The notes: generated from the letters alone by a model not told the origin. 64,000 bases of DNA from Desulfuromonadales bacterium (GCA_016931615.1 JAFGEL010000065.1:1-64000); one strand, 5' to 3'; numbered from the stretch's first letter, positions 20,568-31,162 are shown. Numbers and translations are program-made.

Positions 20568-21773
20568 ATGGAGAGTGCTGCTGCTATACCCGTCTCGACC
20601 CTTATTTCTCATGTTCAGGAACTGGTGGAAGATAATTTTGTCGAAGTGCTCGTGCTGGGCGAATTGAGTAATGTTTCGCGTCCGGCATCCGGCCATTATT
20701 ACTTCACTTTAAAGGATTCTCTGGCGCAAATTCGTTGCGCTATGTTTCGCAGTCATGCTCGAAATCTGCGATTTTCACCAACCACCGGCATGGCCGTAGT
20801 TTGCCGGGGAGGGCTGTCTGTCTATCCCCAGCGTGGAGATCTGCAACTGGTTGTCCGAGAGCTTGAACCGGAGGGGATCGGCAGCCTGCAATTGGCTTTT
20901 GAGCAACTGAAACAAAAGCTCCAGTCTGAAGGTTTGTTTGACCAGGAGCGGAAGCAACCCCTGCCGACTTATCCCACAACGGTCGGCGTTGTTACCTCGG
21001 CTACAGGTGCGGCAATCCGCGATATCATCAACGTCCTCAGCCGTCGCGCCGCCGGGGTAAACGTCCTGCTGCGTGCGACGAGCGTTCAGGGGGATGGGGC
21101 CGCCGCGGAAATTGCTCAAGCCATCAAGGAAATGAACCAGGACGGGAGTTCAGATGTCCTGATTGTCGGGCGGGGCGGGGGATCACGCGAGGATCTCTGG
21201 GCGTTTAATGAAGAAATTGTTGCCCGTGCGGTGTTTGCTTCGCGTATTCCGGTGATATCCGCCGTAGGACATGAGACAGATTTTTCAATCGCCGATTTTG
21301 TTGCTGACCTGAGGGCTCCGACACCGAGCGCTGCAGCCGAACTGGTGGTGAAAAACCGCCTTGATCTGGAGCGTCACCTTGATCAGCTGATCCTGCGCCT
21401 GGGCGATAGAATGACGGCTCAATTAGCGTTGTTGCGCAGTCGCCTGCAGGGCCTGGAAAAAAGGTTGAGAGCGCCGGGAGATCTGATCAGGATTCTGACT
21501 CTGCGCTTTGGTCAGCTTGAGATGCGGCTGAAACAGGCTATCTGCGGAACGCTGGAGCACAGGCGTCAGCATGTCAATATGCTTGGCCGCCAGCTTGATG
21601 GTCTTTCTCCTGCCGGGGTGCTGGCCCGTGGCTATGCTATCGTCCGCAGGCGTGATTCGGGCGCCGTTATCCATGCCTCTGAGGAGGTTGAAGAGGGTAG
21701 TGCTGTGACGATTCATTTGGCGCGAGGAGAACTTGTGGCGACTGTCACAGAGAGGGTCAACGAGCAAGAGTAG
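20568..21773 (+). CDS. xseA: Exodeoxyribonuclease VII large subunit
   Basis: LGELSNVSRPASGHYYFTLKDSLAQIRCAMF; GRGGGSREDLWAFNEE; GHETDFSIADFVADLRAPTPSAAAE. Confidence 0.97.
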   Translation: MESAAAIPVSTLISHVQELVEDNFVEVLVLGELSNVSRPASGHYYFTLKDSLAQIRCAMFRSHARNLRFSPTTGMAVVCRGGLSVYPQRGDLQLVVRELEPEGIGSLQLAFEQLKQKLQSEGLFDQERKQPLPTYPTTVGVVTSATGAAIRDIINVLSRRAAGVNVLLRATSVQGDGAAAEIAQAIKEMNQDGSSDVLIVGRGGGSREDLWAFNEEIVARAVFASRIPVISAVGHETDFSIADFVADLRAPTPSAAAELVVKNRLDLERHLDQLILRLGDRMTAQLALLRSRLQGLEKRLRAPGDLIRILTLRFGQLEMRLKQAICGTLEHRRQHVNMLGRQLDGLSPAGVLARGYAIVRRRDSGAVIHASEEVEEGSAVTIHLARGELVATVTERVNEQE

Positions 21774-21892
21774 CTTGCGGTTGTCTCCTTGACTCCAATA
21801 AGGCCATAAAAGACTTTCCGGGAGCCTGAAAGCGGCATTCCCGAACACAACTTGAGTGAAATGGACAATCAGAAAATAAATTGGATAAGTAC

Positions 21893-21922
21893 TTGACGTA
21901 GGCTATGCAGGCTCTCGATAAT
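21893..21922 (+). promoter_or_regulatory. Sigma-70 promoter for xseB-ispA-dxs
   Basis: TTGACG-N18-GATAAT. Confidence 0.4.
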
Positions 21923-21951
21923 TGAACTCTTGCATTAAAGGTAACAAGCCA

Positions 21952-22179
21952 ATGGCGACGATGAAAAATTTTGAAACAGCTCTGAAAAAACTTGAAGAAA
22001 CGGTAGAACAGCTGGAATCTGGGGATTTGCCCCTGGAACAGGCTCTCAAGGTGTTTTCCACCGGCGTCAAACAGGCTGAAATCTGTCGTGAATCCCTTAA
22101 GGATGCCGAGTTGAAAGTTCAACAGTTACTGCGACAGGATGACGGCAGTTTTCAGCGGGACACTTTTGATGACATCTGA
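21952..22179 (+). CDS. xseB: Exodeoxyribonuclease VII small subunit
   Basis: NFETALKKLEETVEQLESGDLPLEQALKVFSTGVK. Confidence 0.95.
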   Translation: MATMKNFETALKKLEETVEQLESGDLPLEQALKVFSTGVKQAEICRESLKDAELKVQQLLRQDDGSFQRDTFDDI

Positions 22180-23074
22180 ACATTGGGAATTGCAGACCTA
22201 TCTGAACGAGCGTATCAAGTTGATTGACAGGGCATTGGACCACTATCTTCCTGCCGCTGATACCCTGCCGTCGCGTCTGCATGCCGCCATGCGTTATTCG
22301 ATTTTTGCCGGGGGGAAGCGGATCCGTCCGATTTTGCTGCTGGCGGCCTGTGAGGCCGTTGGTGGAGACCTTCACCGAGCGTTGCCGGCGGCCTGTGCCG
22401 TGGAAATGATTCACGGATATTCCCTCATTCACGATGACCTGCCGGCGATGGACGATGATGATTTGCGTCGCGGCAAGCCGACCAACCATAAAATCTATGG
22501 CGAGGCGACCGCTATTCTGGCGGGCGATGGCCTGCTGACCGAAGCCTTTATTCTCCTGTCTAACCCGGAAATGTGGGTCGATACAGATCCGGAGCAGAGT
22601 CGTAAAATCATTCATATCCTGGCCAAAAGTGCCGGCTCGCGGGGCATGGTCGGTGGCCAGGTCGTGGATATGGAATGCGAAGAAAAACTTGTTGATCTGC
22701 CGACCCTGGAATATATCCATACGCATAAAACCGGAGCCCTGATTCTGGCGTCCATAGAAATGGGCGCGGTTATCGGTGGCGCCACGGCAGACCAGCAACG
22801 CGCGTTGTGCCGTTTCGGCGAAGCGGCCGGACTGGCTTTTCAGGTTGCCGATGATATTCTTGACATAGTTGCGGATGAGACGGAACTGGGAAAGGATGTC
22901 GGTAGTGACAGTCAACGGGGGAAGGCAACATACCCTTCTCTGCTCGGCCTGCAGGGCGCACGGCAGCAGGCTGCCGAGTTGCAGCAGCTGGCCATCTCAG
23001 CCCTGGATGTTTTTGACGAGTCCGCACAGCCCTTACGAGAAATAGCGAATTATATTGTTGAACGGTCATTTTAA
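22169..23074 (+). CDS. ispA: Polyprenyl (farnesyl) diphosphate synthase
   Basis: GGKRIRPILLLAACEAVGG, HDDLPAMDDDDLRRGKPTNH, DDILD. Confidence 0.95.
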   Translation: MTSEHWELQTYLNERIKLIDRALDHYLPAADTLPSRLHAAMRYSIFAGGKRIRPILLLAACEAVGGDLHRALPAACAVEMIHGYSLIHDDLPAMDDDDLRRGKPTNHKIYGEATAILAGDGLLTEAFILLSNPEMWVDTDPEQSRKIIHILAKSAGSRGMVGGQVVDMECEEKLVDLPTLEYIHTHKTGALILASIEMGAVIGGATADQQRALCRFGEAAGLAFQVADDILDIVADETELGKDVGSDSQRGKATYPSLLGLQGARQQAAELQQLAISALDVFDESAQPLREIANYIVERSF

Positions 23075-23133
23075 CGTTCCGTCGGGATGGGCTTTCCCGG
23101 CAGCTGGTAAATAAATCTGTCTAGAGGATCAAA

Positions 23134-25032
23134 ATGGCATCATTGCTTTCACAAATCCACTCGCCGGCCGAGTTGAAAAGGCTGTCTAAACATCAGTTGC
23201 CGGCGCTTGCTGCGGAATTACGTGAACAGATCGTATCAACGGTTGCTGAGAATGGCGGTCACCTGGGCAGTTCTTTGGGTGTTGTTGAGCTGACCATTGC
23301 CCTGCATCGGGTTTTTGACTCGCCTAACGACCAGATTATCTGGGATGTCGGCCACCAGGCTTATGCTCATAAGCTGCTCACCGGTCGTCAGGACCAGTTC
23401 GGGACGCTGCGCCGGCTGAACGGGATGAGCGGGTTTCCTAAACGCTCAGAGAGTGAGCATGACGTATTTGGCGTCGGGCACTCGAGTACCTCGGTTTCGG
23501 CGGCTCTGGGGATGGCTGCGGCGGGGGACATCCTCTCTGAGGATAATAAGGTTGTGGCTGTTATCGGTGATGGCTCATTGACTGCGGGCATGGCTTTTGA
23601 GGGTCTTAATCATGCCGGTCATCTCAAACAGAAGCTGGTTGTTATTCTCAATGATAACGAAATGTCGATTTCTCCCAACGTCGGGGCGCTTTCCTCATTT
23701 CTCAGCCGTAAAATGACCTCCGATACCTTTATCCGCTTCAAGAAGGAAACAGAACACCTGCTGAGCTATGTACCCGGCATCGGCAAAGATCTCGTTAACC
23801 TGGCCAAGCGAGCCGAAGAGTCATTGAAGAGTTTTATGACTCCCGGGATGTTGTTTGAAGGGTTCGGTTTCGACTATTTCGGCCCTCTGGATGGACATAA
23901 CCTCGAAGAGTTGACGGAGACACTGCACAATGTCGCTCAGATCAAAGGGCCGGTTTTGCTTCATGTTTTGACCAAAAAAGGCAAAGGCTATCCTCCTGCC
24001 GAGCAGAACCCACCTAAATTCCACGGTGTCGGTCCCTTTGATGCTGAGACCGGGACAGTCAAAGGTGGCGGATCTGTGACCTATACCAGTGTTTTCAGCG
24101 ATACTCTGGTCAAACTGGCTGAGCAGGATTCGCGGGTCGTCGCGATTACCGCCGCGATGACTGAGGGGACCGGCCTGAAAAAATTCGCCGAGGTTTTTCC
24201 CGAGCGTTTTTATGATGTCGGCATTGCCGAACAGCATGCCGTCACTTTCGCTGCTGGGCTTTCCTGCCGCGGCATGCGACCGGTTGTGGCCATTTATTCG
24301 ACATTTATGCAGCGAGCCTACGATCAGGTCGTTCATGATGTGTGTCTGCAGAATTTACCGGTGACTTTTGCGATGGATCGCGGTGGCCTGGTCGGTGCAG
24401 ACGGGCCGACCCATCATGGTGTTTTTGACCTTTCCTTTTTGCGCCATGTGCCGAACATGGTTTTCGCCGTACCCAGAAATGAGGTTGAGTTGCAGCGCAT
24501 TATGCAGACGGCCAGTCAGTTTGATGGCCCCTTTGCTTATCGCTACCCTCGAGGGTCAGGTGAAGGAATGGTTCTTTGCGAGAAGATTGAACCTTTGGAT
24601 ATCGGCAGGGGGGAACTCTTGCAGGAAGGTTCCGATGGCCTCATTATTGCTCTGGGACCCCTGGTCAACGAGGCGCTCAGTGCTGCAGAGTTGATGAAAA
24701 AACGGGGGGTGTCGATTGCTGTTGTGGATGCTCGCTTTGTCAAGCCCCTGGACTCAGAGCTCATGCTTTCTCTGGCTGAAAAGGTGTCTTTTGTGATCAC
24801 TGCGGAGGAAAATGCTCTTCAGGGAGGTTTCGGAGCCGCAGTTCTGGAACTTTTCAGTGATCATGGTGTTGTGCTACCGGTAAGTCGCGTGGGGATCCCC
24901 GATTATTTTATTGAACAGGGCTCTCAGGCGGAGTTGCGGGATCGTCTGGGATTGACCGCCGCCGGCTTGTGCGAAAAAATTGCCCAGATGCAGGCGCTGG
25001 TTGGTCATGAGCAAAAGGTTTCGGCCAGCTGA
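23134..25032 (+). CDS. dxs: 1-deoxy-D-xylulose-5-phosphate synthase
   Basis: [52 protein letters not shown]. Confidence 0.98.
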   Translation: MASLLSQIHSPAELKRLSKHQLPALAAELREQIVSTVAENGGHLGSSLGVVELTIALHRVFDSPNDQIIWDVGHQAYAHKLLTGRQDQFGTLRRLNGMSGFPKRSESEHDVFGVGHSSTSVSAALGMAAAGDILSEDNKVVAVIGDGSLTAGMAFEGLNHAGHLKQKLVVILNDNEMSISPNVGALSSFLSRKMTSDTFIRFKKETEHLLSYVPGIGKDLVNLAKRAEESLKSFMTPGMLFEGFGFDYFGPLDGHNLEELTETLHNVAQIKGPVLLHVLTKKGKGYPPAEQNPPKFHGVGPFDAETGTVKGGGSVTYTSVFSDTLVKLAEQDSRVVAITAAMTEGTGLKKFAEVFPERFYDVGIAEQHAVTFAAGLSCRGMRPVVAIYSTFMQRAYDQVVHDVCLQNLPVTFAMDRGGLVGADGPTHHGVFDLSFLRHVPNMVFAVPRNEVELQRIMQTASQFDGPFAYRYPRGSGEGMVLCEKIEPLDIGRGELLQEGSDGLIIALGPLVNEALSAAELMKKRGVSIAVVDARFVKPLDSELMLSLAEKVSFVITAEENALQGGFGAAVLELFSDHGVVLPVSRVGIPDYFIEQGSQAELRDRLGLTAAGLCEKIAQMQALVGHEQKVSAS

Positions 25033-25072
25033 TTGAGGTGTTGTTGATTATAATTCAGGTCAGGGTGGAAAA

Positions 25073-25474
25073 ATGGAGACTTTAAGGATTTGTATCGGAA
25101 CCAATGATGGCGAACATATTGCCGGTACACATATGGGGGATACCGAAACTTTTGCAATTTATGATCTCGATAAGAAAGAAAGTATTCTGGTGGATCAGAG
25201 GCAGAATCACGTCAAGGATCTGGATCATGCGCAGTCAGATAAGATGCAGCAGATCCTCAACATTGTGAAAGATGTCGATGTCCTGATTGCTCAACAGAAA
25301 AGCCCGAATTTTGTCAAAATTGCCGAAAAGACCAGATATCAACCTGTGGTCATCAAAAGCGCGACGATTCAATCGGTCCTGAGTGTTATCCAGGCGCACT
25401 TTGATCATATTCACGCTCTTGTGGAACAACGTCAAAAGGGCGAGTTTGCTGAAAACATTCCGGTTCTGGAATAA
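25073..25474 (+). CDS. NifB/NifX-type iron-molybdenum cofactor-binding-like domain protein
   Basis: RICIGTNDGEHIAGTHMGDTETFAIYDLD fold pattern. Confidence 0.65.
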   Translation: METLRICIGTNDGEHIAGTHMGDTETFAIYDLDKKESILVDQRQNHVKDLDHAQSDKMQQILNIVKDVDVLIAQQKSPNFVKIAEKTRYQPVVIKSATIQSVLSVIQAHFDHIHALVEQRQKGEFAENIPVLE

Positions 25475-25475
25475 A

Positions 25476-26711
25476 TCACTTTTTTTCAAGCGGTTGTTTC
25501 AAAGAGGTCTCGATCATGACCTCTGAATGCATGGTCTGGTGAACCGGACAGCGGTCAGCGATCCTGGTTAAACGCTCCTTCTGACTGTCAGTCAACGCGC
25601 CATGCAATTCCAGTTCTCGTTCAAAGCGATCAATTTTTCCCGTCCCGGTTTCACAAATCTGACAATCAGTGGCGTGAATTTTACTGTGGTTCAGGCGTAC
25701 GACTGCTGATGTGAGCGGCCATTTTTTCTTCCGTGCGTACATCTGTAAGGTCATTCCGGTGCAGGCACCGATGGCGGCCATGAGATAATCGTAAGGGGTT
25801 GGACCGCGTTCCGTGCCGCCGTAACTGATCGGTTCGTCGGCGGTAAGGGCAAATCCCTTGGCCTGTATTTCGGTATAAAAGCCGCCGGAATCTGTTCTGA
25901 CCGTCACGTGGTTGTCCACGTGCTGGTTGGATTGCGGAAGCTTTGTTCCCATATCGACATAGCGTGACGCCCAGTCGGCAATCATATTGCCGACATAGAT
26001 GGCGTCCTCTTGATTGGTGAGCAGATGATCGGTCTTATCCAGGCTGATAAAAGATTTAGGATGCTTTGCCGCCTGGTAGATCAGGCGGGCATTTTCAATG
26101 TTGACGGTATTATCGCTTGGAGAATGCATCACCAGCAGTGCTGCTGCGAGATTCTTGATGCGCTCCTGTGACTGATGAGTCGCCAGGTCTGAGATGAATT
26201 CCTTCCCGATGGTGAATTCTCTGCCGGCAATGGAAACCCGACTTTCACCATGTTTGTCGATCGTGTTCAGAGATGGGCCGATCAGATGGGTGATGTGTTG
26301 CGGATCATAGGGCGCAGCAATGGTGACCACAGCTTTAATCCCATCAGCTCGTGCGGCCATCTGTAAAACCGCAGCTCCCCCGAAAGAGTGTCCAATCAGA
26401 ATTTCAGGCATCTCATAACGTGTTTCAAGCCATTGCGCCGCGCAGAGTAGATCATCTACATTGCTGCTGAGACTCGATGTCGAAAAATCCCCCTCGCTTT
26501 GTCCAATCCCGGTAAAGTCGAAACGCAGGACAGCAATTTTTCGTAGCGTCAGTGCTCGACAGATATGGCCCATTGACTTCAGGTTTTTTCCACAGGTGAA
26601 ACAGTGAGCAAAAAGTGCCCAGGCAACCGGTTTTTCATCCTCGGGAAGATCGATCCGTCCTGATAGCGTGAGATTTTTTCGATTTTTGAAGCGAATTGAC
26701 TGGCTTTTCAT
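25476..26711 (-). CDS. Fused alpha/beta hydrolase-OsmC family protein
   Basis: N-terminal hydrolase (GHSFGGAAVLQM) and C-terminal OsmC domain (YDYLMAAIGACTGMTLQMYARKKKWPL...CPVHQT). Confidence 0.92.
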   Translation of the reverse strand: MKSQSIRFKNRKNLTLSGRIDLPEDEKPVAWALFAHCFTCGKNLKSMGHICRALTLRKIAVLRFDFTGIGQSEGDFSTSSLSSNVDDLLCAAQWLETRYEMPEILIGHSFGGAAVLQMAARADGIKAVVTIAAPYDPQHITHLIGPSLNTIDKHGESRVSIAGREFTIGKEFISDLATHQSQERIKNLAAALLVMHSPSDNTVNIENARLIYQAAKHPKSFISLDKTDHLLTNQEDAIYVGNMIADWASRYVDMGTKLPQSNQHVDNHVTVRTDSGGFYTEIQAKGFALTADEPISYGGTERGPTPYDYLMAAIGACTGMTLQMYARKKKWPLTSAVVRLNHSKIHATDCQICETGTGKIDRFERELELHGALTDSQKERLTRIADRCPVHQTMHSEVMIETSLKQPLEKK

Positions 26712-26837
26712 TGTCTGCTCCTTTAATTGTCTATACTTATAACAGAAATATATTTATACGTCGGCATGGTCTTCAATCTGTGACATTGCTGTTAATTCTG
26801 TTGAGCGATTGCCGATAATAAATAAGGAGCAATAACT

Positions 26838-27932
26838 ATGGCACGTAAAGTTTTTATCGCGGCGACCGGCATGAATAGCGGAAAGACCACCACCAGTCTT
26901 TCTCTCATGTATATGGCGAAAAAGAAATATGCGCGGGTTGGTTTTGTCAAACCGATCGGTCCTAAGCCGGTTGAATTTAATGGGCGCTACGCTGATAAGG
27001 ATGCCGTGCTGATCGCGCGCTATTTTAATCTGACCGATGACCTGCCATTGATGTCTCCATTTGTTCTGCAACAGGGAGATACACGAAGAATTATGGATGG
27101 GCAGCTGAACAGAGAGGCCATCTCCCGGCAAATGCTGGATGCCATTGCAGAGCTGGATGCCAAAAATGATTTTCTGATTATTGAAGGGGCCGGGCATACC
27201 GGGGTGGGAACTCTTTTCGGTTGCAATAACGCCAGAATAGCGAGAGAAACAGGGGCCACTGTGTTGATGGTCACCGGAGGTGGCCTGGGCAATGTGGTTG
27301 ACGCGTCACAGATGAATCTGGCCCTGTTTCAGAAAGAGCAGGCCAGGGTTAAAGCGATTCTGGTCAATAAAATCATACCGGAAAAACGCGAGCAGACTTT
27401 GAAATATCTTGATATGGCTTTTGCCGACGAGGATATTAAGGTTATCGGTGGTTTCAATTACCAACCGATTCTGGCCAACCCCACAATGCGCCGTATTGCC
27501 GGTGTTCTTGATATCAAACTGCATGCGACAGAAGAAGAGGGTCAACGGATTGTTCACAATGTTCAGATCGGTGCAGCATCGGCACAAAGGGTTGTCGAAT
27601 TATTGAAAGAATCAACCCTCGTTATCGTCAACAGCAGTCGCGATGAATTGCTGGTCACGATTTCGAATCTGTATCAACTTGATGAATACCGTGACAAAAT
27701 TGCCGGTATCATCATCCCAGGTGTCGGTTCGATCAGTCATATTACACAAAAAATTATTGACAGCAGCGGCATACCATACATGCGTGCCGGCAGGACCTCC
27801 TCAACCGTGTTTGAATTGATTCGTGATGATGTTTCAAAATTGACGGCAGAGGATACTCATAAAATTCGTTTGATTACCGAACTGGCTGAGAAAAGATTTG
27901 ACTTTGAAGCTATTGACGCTCTTTTGAATTAG
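26838..27932 (+). CDS. BioD-like N-terminal ATPase with DRTGG domain (phosphotransacetylase-family-like)
   Basis: MARKVFIAATGMNSGKTTTSLSLMYMAKKK P-loop; C-terminal DRTGG-like region. Confidence 0.8.
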   Translation: MARKVFIAATGMNSGKTTTSLSLMYMAKKKYARVGFVKPIGPKPVEFNGRYADKDAVLIARYFNLTDDLPLMSPFVLQQGDTRRIMDGQLNREAISRQMLDAIAELDAKNDFLIIEGAGHTGVGTLFGCNNARIARETGATVLMVTGGGLGNVVDASQMNLALFQKEQARVKAILVNKIIPEKREQTLKYLDMAFADEDIKVIGGFNYQPILANPTMRRIAGVLDIKLHATEEEGQRIVHNVQIGAASAQRVVELLKESTLVIVNSSRDELLVTISNLYQLDEYRDKIAGIIIPGVGSISHITQKIIDSSGIPYMRAGRTSSTVFELIRDDVSKLTAEDTHKIRLITELAEKRFDFEAIDALLN

Positions 27933-27947
27933 GCTGACGGAGGTTAT

Positions 27948-28154
27948 ATGTTGATTCGTGTACGTTTTAAAGATGGCCGTATCGATCTGATCCCATCGCG
28001 AAAGCTTGATGAACTTATTGTCATGAGTGAAATAGATCAGTTTGAACGTGCTTCAGGATGGGTGATGGTCGGCAGGGATCCGATCCGCAGCACACTGCGT
28101 GGTGGCTATGCCGGGCCGGAGCGCCGAAAAAATAAACCATCACAGGTGGAGTAG
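27948..28154 (+). CDS. Small GPERR-motif protein 1
   Basis: 68 aa, SD GGAGG; shares GW..(G).DPIR...GGYAGPERR with the 28285 ORF. Confidence 0.75.
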   Translation: MLIRVRFKDGRIDLIPSRKLDELIVMSEIDQFERASGWVMVGRDPIRSTLRGGYAGPERRKNKPSQVE

Positions 28155-28284
28155 CATGCCGACTTTTAAAAGTGTTAGCTGAGCTCAATGAACCTGTTGA
28201 TATGACAGGGCTTTTAACTCTTTACTCTTTCCTTGTTGTCATCTCAATGATATAATGTAAAAAAATGTCGAGGAGGTCACAGAT

Positions 28285-28476
28285 ATGAAAGAAGTGCCTG
28301 TCGTTTATCAGGATGGCATGATGGATATGGTTGAGCCTCAGGTTTTGCAGAGCCTGATTGAGAATGATGGCATCATCAAGTTTCAGCGCAACGATGGTTG
28401 GGTTTATCCCGGTATCGATCCGGTAAGGCGCATGGCCAGCGCCGGTTATCGTGGTCCGGAACGGCGTTTAATGTAG
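28285..28476 (+). CDS. Small GPERR-motif protein 2
   Basis: 63 aa, SD GAGGAGG; GWVYPGIDPVRRMASAGYRGPERR. Confidence 0.75.
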   Translation: MKEVPVVYQDGMMDMVEPQVLQSLIENDGIIKFQRNDGWVYPGIDPVRRMASAGYRGPERRLM

Positions 28477-28500
28477 TCCTTTTACGGCGTTTTGAAATCA

Positions 28501-28536
28501 AAAGCCCGGTCTGTATTCTTGTACAGGCCGGGCTTT
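28501..28536. terminator. Intrinsic terminator between convergent genes
   Basis: AAAGCCCGGtCTGTA...TACAGgCCGGGCTTT. Confidence 0.75.
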
Positions 28537-28552
28537 GCTGTTTAGGGATGGA

Positions 28553-29410
28553 TCAGGGATGGAGATTTGTCAGTTTCTGACGATATTGATCAAGGACCCT
28601 GAAGACTTTGAGTCTTTGCTCCTGGCCGATTCTCAGCAGAAGTTTTTGCCCGGAGGATAGATTCTCCAGAATAGGATCTGCGTAAGTGTAGAGGACAGAA
28701 GGCTGGGCCAGAAGGATCGGATCGGCAGGATTAGGGGTATTCAGCAGGTGATCAATAACAAAAACCAACCGGTCGTTGAAGTAGGCATTTTTATATCCGA
28801 GTTGCTCATAGGCCGACTGGAACAGGGGATAAAAATGAATATATATTTTAATCGCCAGGTCCTGGTCGATGGCCTCCAGAAGCTCGACATAAGGGCTGTA
28901 GCGTTTATAATTTCTCGCACTCATCTGTGGAGCGTTTTCTGTCCCTGAAACAATAAACTTCCCTCCGGGAGCTTTGATTGGAAGGTGCGCTCTGGGCAAT
29001 TTTTTCTCCGGCAGATTGTCGATTGTGACGACAACTTTCTGAATAAAATTTTCCATGAACAACAGTTGAAACAAGGCATTTCCGCCGGCAAGGTTTTCAA
29101 GCGCCTGCTGAATGCTTTGATCGCTCTCCTGAACAATGGGAAGCGCCTCGGGGAGAGACGGCGACTCTTTTTCAGTTTGTTGAGGTTCGACGACCTGTTG
29201 CTCATCCGCCAGGGGCTGCGCCGGCGTTGCCGGTTCCGTTTGCGGTACCGGGTAGTGAACAATAGCTTTTTTGATCGGCTCGGGGGGTAATGACGGTGAT
29301 ACGGTTGTCACTGTCTCTTCCTGCCCCGGCCCGTATTGCAGATAGATGGCAACACCCAGGGCAATGATCAAAATCAATAAAATACAGATCAGCAGATTGG
29401 TTTTTTTCAT
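28553..29410 (-). CDS. DUF3014 domain-containing membrane-anchored protein
   Basis: N-terminal TM and LPIVQESDQSIQQALENL...FIQKVVVTIDNLPEKKLPRAHLPIKAPGGKF pattern. Confidence 0.8.
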   Translation of the reverse strand: MKKTNLLICILLILIIALGVAIYLQYGPGQEETVTTVSPSLPPEPIKKAIVHYPVPQTEPATPAQPLADEQQVVEPQQTEKESPSLPEALPIVQESDQSIQQALENLAGGNALFQLLFMENFIQKVVVTIDNLPEKKLPRAHLPIKAPGGKFIVSGTENAPQMSARNYKRYSPYVELLEAIDQDLAIKIYIHFYPLFQSAYEQLGYKNAYFNDRLVFVIDHLLNTPNPADPILLAQPSVLYTYADPILENLSSGQKLLLRIGQEQRLKVFRVLDQYRQKLTNLHP

Positions 29411-29508
29411 TGATCTTGCTCCTCGATAGGTTTTTGCCATTATGATCTTTTTAATCCAGCTTTTCCAGATGTTAATGATGAACGGGGGCTTTTCAGTGGA
29501 GATGAAGT

Positions 29509-30420
29509 GTGCATGCTCTTGAACTTGAAATAGCCAGGCAATGTAAAGCCCTGGGTGAGGCCTGTCGGCTGTTTCATGGCCGCGGCCACCGCTTTCCAGG
29601 GTATGAGGATCTGTTGATCGACTGGTTTGAGCCGGTTGTCCTGATCACTCTTTACCAAGACAGAAGCTCAAGCTGGCTGAAACAGCTGGTGGTTTATTTG
29701 ACAGGTCAGATCTCCGGAGTGAAGGCTGTCATCCTGCAACAACGTTTTCTGCCCCATAGCCCCAGTATTATTCTGGACGGTTGTTTGCCGGAAAAGGTTC
29801 ACGCCCATGAAATGGGGCTTAAATATCGACTGGTATTAAACAACTCTCAAAATATAGGGTTTTTCCCTGATGCCGCGGTTGTGCGGTCATTGCTCCGCGA
29901 GTGCTGTGAAGGTAAAAAAGTGCTCAACCTGTTTGCCTACAGCTGCAGTTTTTCTGTCGCCGCTCTGGCCGGAGGAGCTCGTCAGGTCGTCAATGTGGAT
30001 ATGAGTAAAAATGCCCTGGCACTGGGGAAATTGAACCATGAAATAAACGGGATTGATTCCAGGGCCGTAAGTTTTCTCGGGCTAGAGATTTTTCGCAGCT
30101 TCAGCAGATTGAAAAAACTCTCCCCCTTTGATCTGATTGTCTGTGACCCTCCGGCTGAACAGGGGAAAAGTTTCCTTGCCTCGAGGGATTGGCCAAAGCT
30201 GGTAAAAAAATTACCTTTATTGCTCAAGACGGGTGGGGAAATTATCACTTGCACCAGCAGTCCGCATGTTTCACCACGGTATATTCAAGGTTTGTTTCAA
30301 GTCCATTGTCCCCAGGCCGAACTGCTGGAGCGATTAAGGTCAGGTGAGCGTTTCCCTGAGGTTGACGATGACAAAGGACTCAACGTGCTCCGTTACAGAA
30401 TGCGCCACAGGGAAGACTAG
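29509..30420 (+). CDS. Class I SAM-dependent rRNA methyltransferase-like protein (RlmI-like catalytic part)
   Basis: KVLNLFAYSCSFSVAALAGGARQVVNVDMSKNALALGKLNHEINGID; FDLIVCDPPAEQGKSF. Confidence 0.88.
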   Translation: MHALELEIARQCKALGEACRLFHGRGHRFPGYEDLLIDWFEPVVLITLYQDRSSSWLKQLVVYLTGQISGVKAVILQQRFLPHSPSIILDGCLPEKVHAHEMGLKYRLVLNNSQNIGFFPDAAVVRSLLRECCEGKKVLNLFAYSCSFSVAALAGGARQVVNVDMSKNALALGKLNHEINGIDSRAVSFLGLEIFRSFSRLKKLSPFDLIVCDPPAEQGKSFLASRDWPKLVKKLPLLLKTGGEIITCTSSPHVSPRYIQGLFQVHCPQAELLERLRSGERFPEVDDDKGLNVLRYRMRHRED

Positions 30421-30719
30421 AATTGTCCGAACATTTTGCGGGCGGCATCTGCGGTCATCCGTTCAAGGGCTGGCGGGCTTTCTGCTGCCATGCCTGGTGC
30501 GACCAGGTAATGGTGCCACAGCGAGTCATCGGCAGGATTTCGATAGAGTGCCCCTTTGTCGCTGTCGGATTCAATGACTTTTTCCAGACGGTTGTTCAAC
30601 AACCACTCAATCCTGACCCATCCTGAATCCTTTTCCACTCTGCTCCCCAGGTCGATCCAGAATCCCTGAATGCCTTCAGTTTCCGTGGTCAGTTCGAAAT
30701 CATCTGATTGAATACTCAT
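30417..30719 (-). CDS. Imm27-like protein (putative orphan immunity-family protein)
   Basis: ETEGIQGFWIDLGSRVEKDSGWVRIEWLLNNRLEKV...NPADDSLWHHYLVAPGMAAESPPALERMTADAARKMF resembles the remembered Imm27 pattern. Confidence 0.55.
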   Translation of the reverse strand: MSIQSDDFELTTETEGIQGFWIDLGSRVEKDSGWVRIEWLLNNRLEKVIESDSDKGALYRNPADDSLWHHYLVAPGMAAESPPALERMTADAARKMFGQF

Positions 30720-30906
30720 GCGCCAAGTCTCCGTAAACAGAATAAAATTCTTGCAGTTGTTTTTTTTGGGGTGCGAAACAGCTTTACTGGTTTTCGGCCG
30801 GATACTAGCTTATAATCATTCGGGAGTAAATCATTTGACAGTTGCTTCTTTTTTTTCAGAAGTTATACTCAAAAATCATCTAGCCTGAGTTTGAAGGAGG
30901 TCAATC

Positions 30907-31104
30907 ATGCCGGTTGTGACTGTGCGAACAGTTGAAGGAATCAGCGTCGAAAAAAAAGAAGAGTTAATGGATCGTATTACCATCGCCATGAAAGATGTTC
31001 TCGGTAAGAATCCGGAAGCGACTCACGTTATTATCGAGGAGGTGCCAGCAGAAAACTGGGGTATCAGGGGGAAGACCGTCGCGGCGATTCGGTCGGGAAA
31101 GTGA
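30907..31104 (+). CDS. 4-oxalocrotonate tautomerase family protein
   Basis: MPVVTVRTVEGISVEKKEELMDRITIAMKDVLGKNPEATHVIIEEVPAENWGIRG. Confidence 0.93.
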   Translation: MPVVTVRTVEGISVEKKEELMDRITIAMKDVLGKNPEATHVIIEEVPAENWGIRGKTVAAIRSGK

Positions 31105-31124
31105 TTTTTCTAAACGTTTGTGTT

Positions 31125-31155
31125 AAAAAGGCCGTCCGTTCGGGCGGCCTTTTTT
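31125..31155. terminator. Intrinsic terminator
   Basis: AAAAAGGCCGtCCGttCGGgCGGCCTTTTTT. Confidence 0.92.
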
Positions 31156-31162
31156 GTCCAGA

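Noticed and set aside
30834-30868. TTGACA...TATACT pair upstream of the tautomerase gene
   Set aside because: Spacer is 23 nt, too long for a normal sigma-70 promoter.
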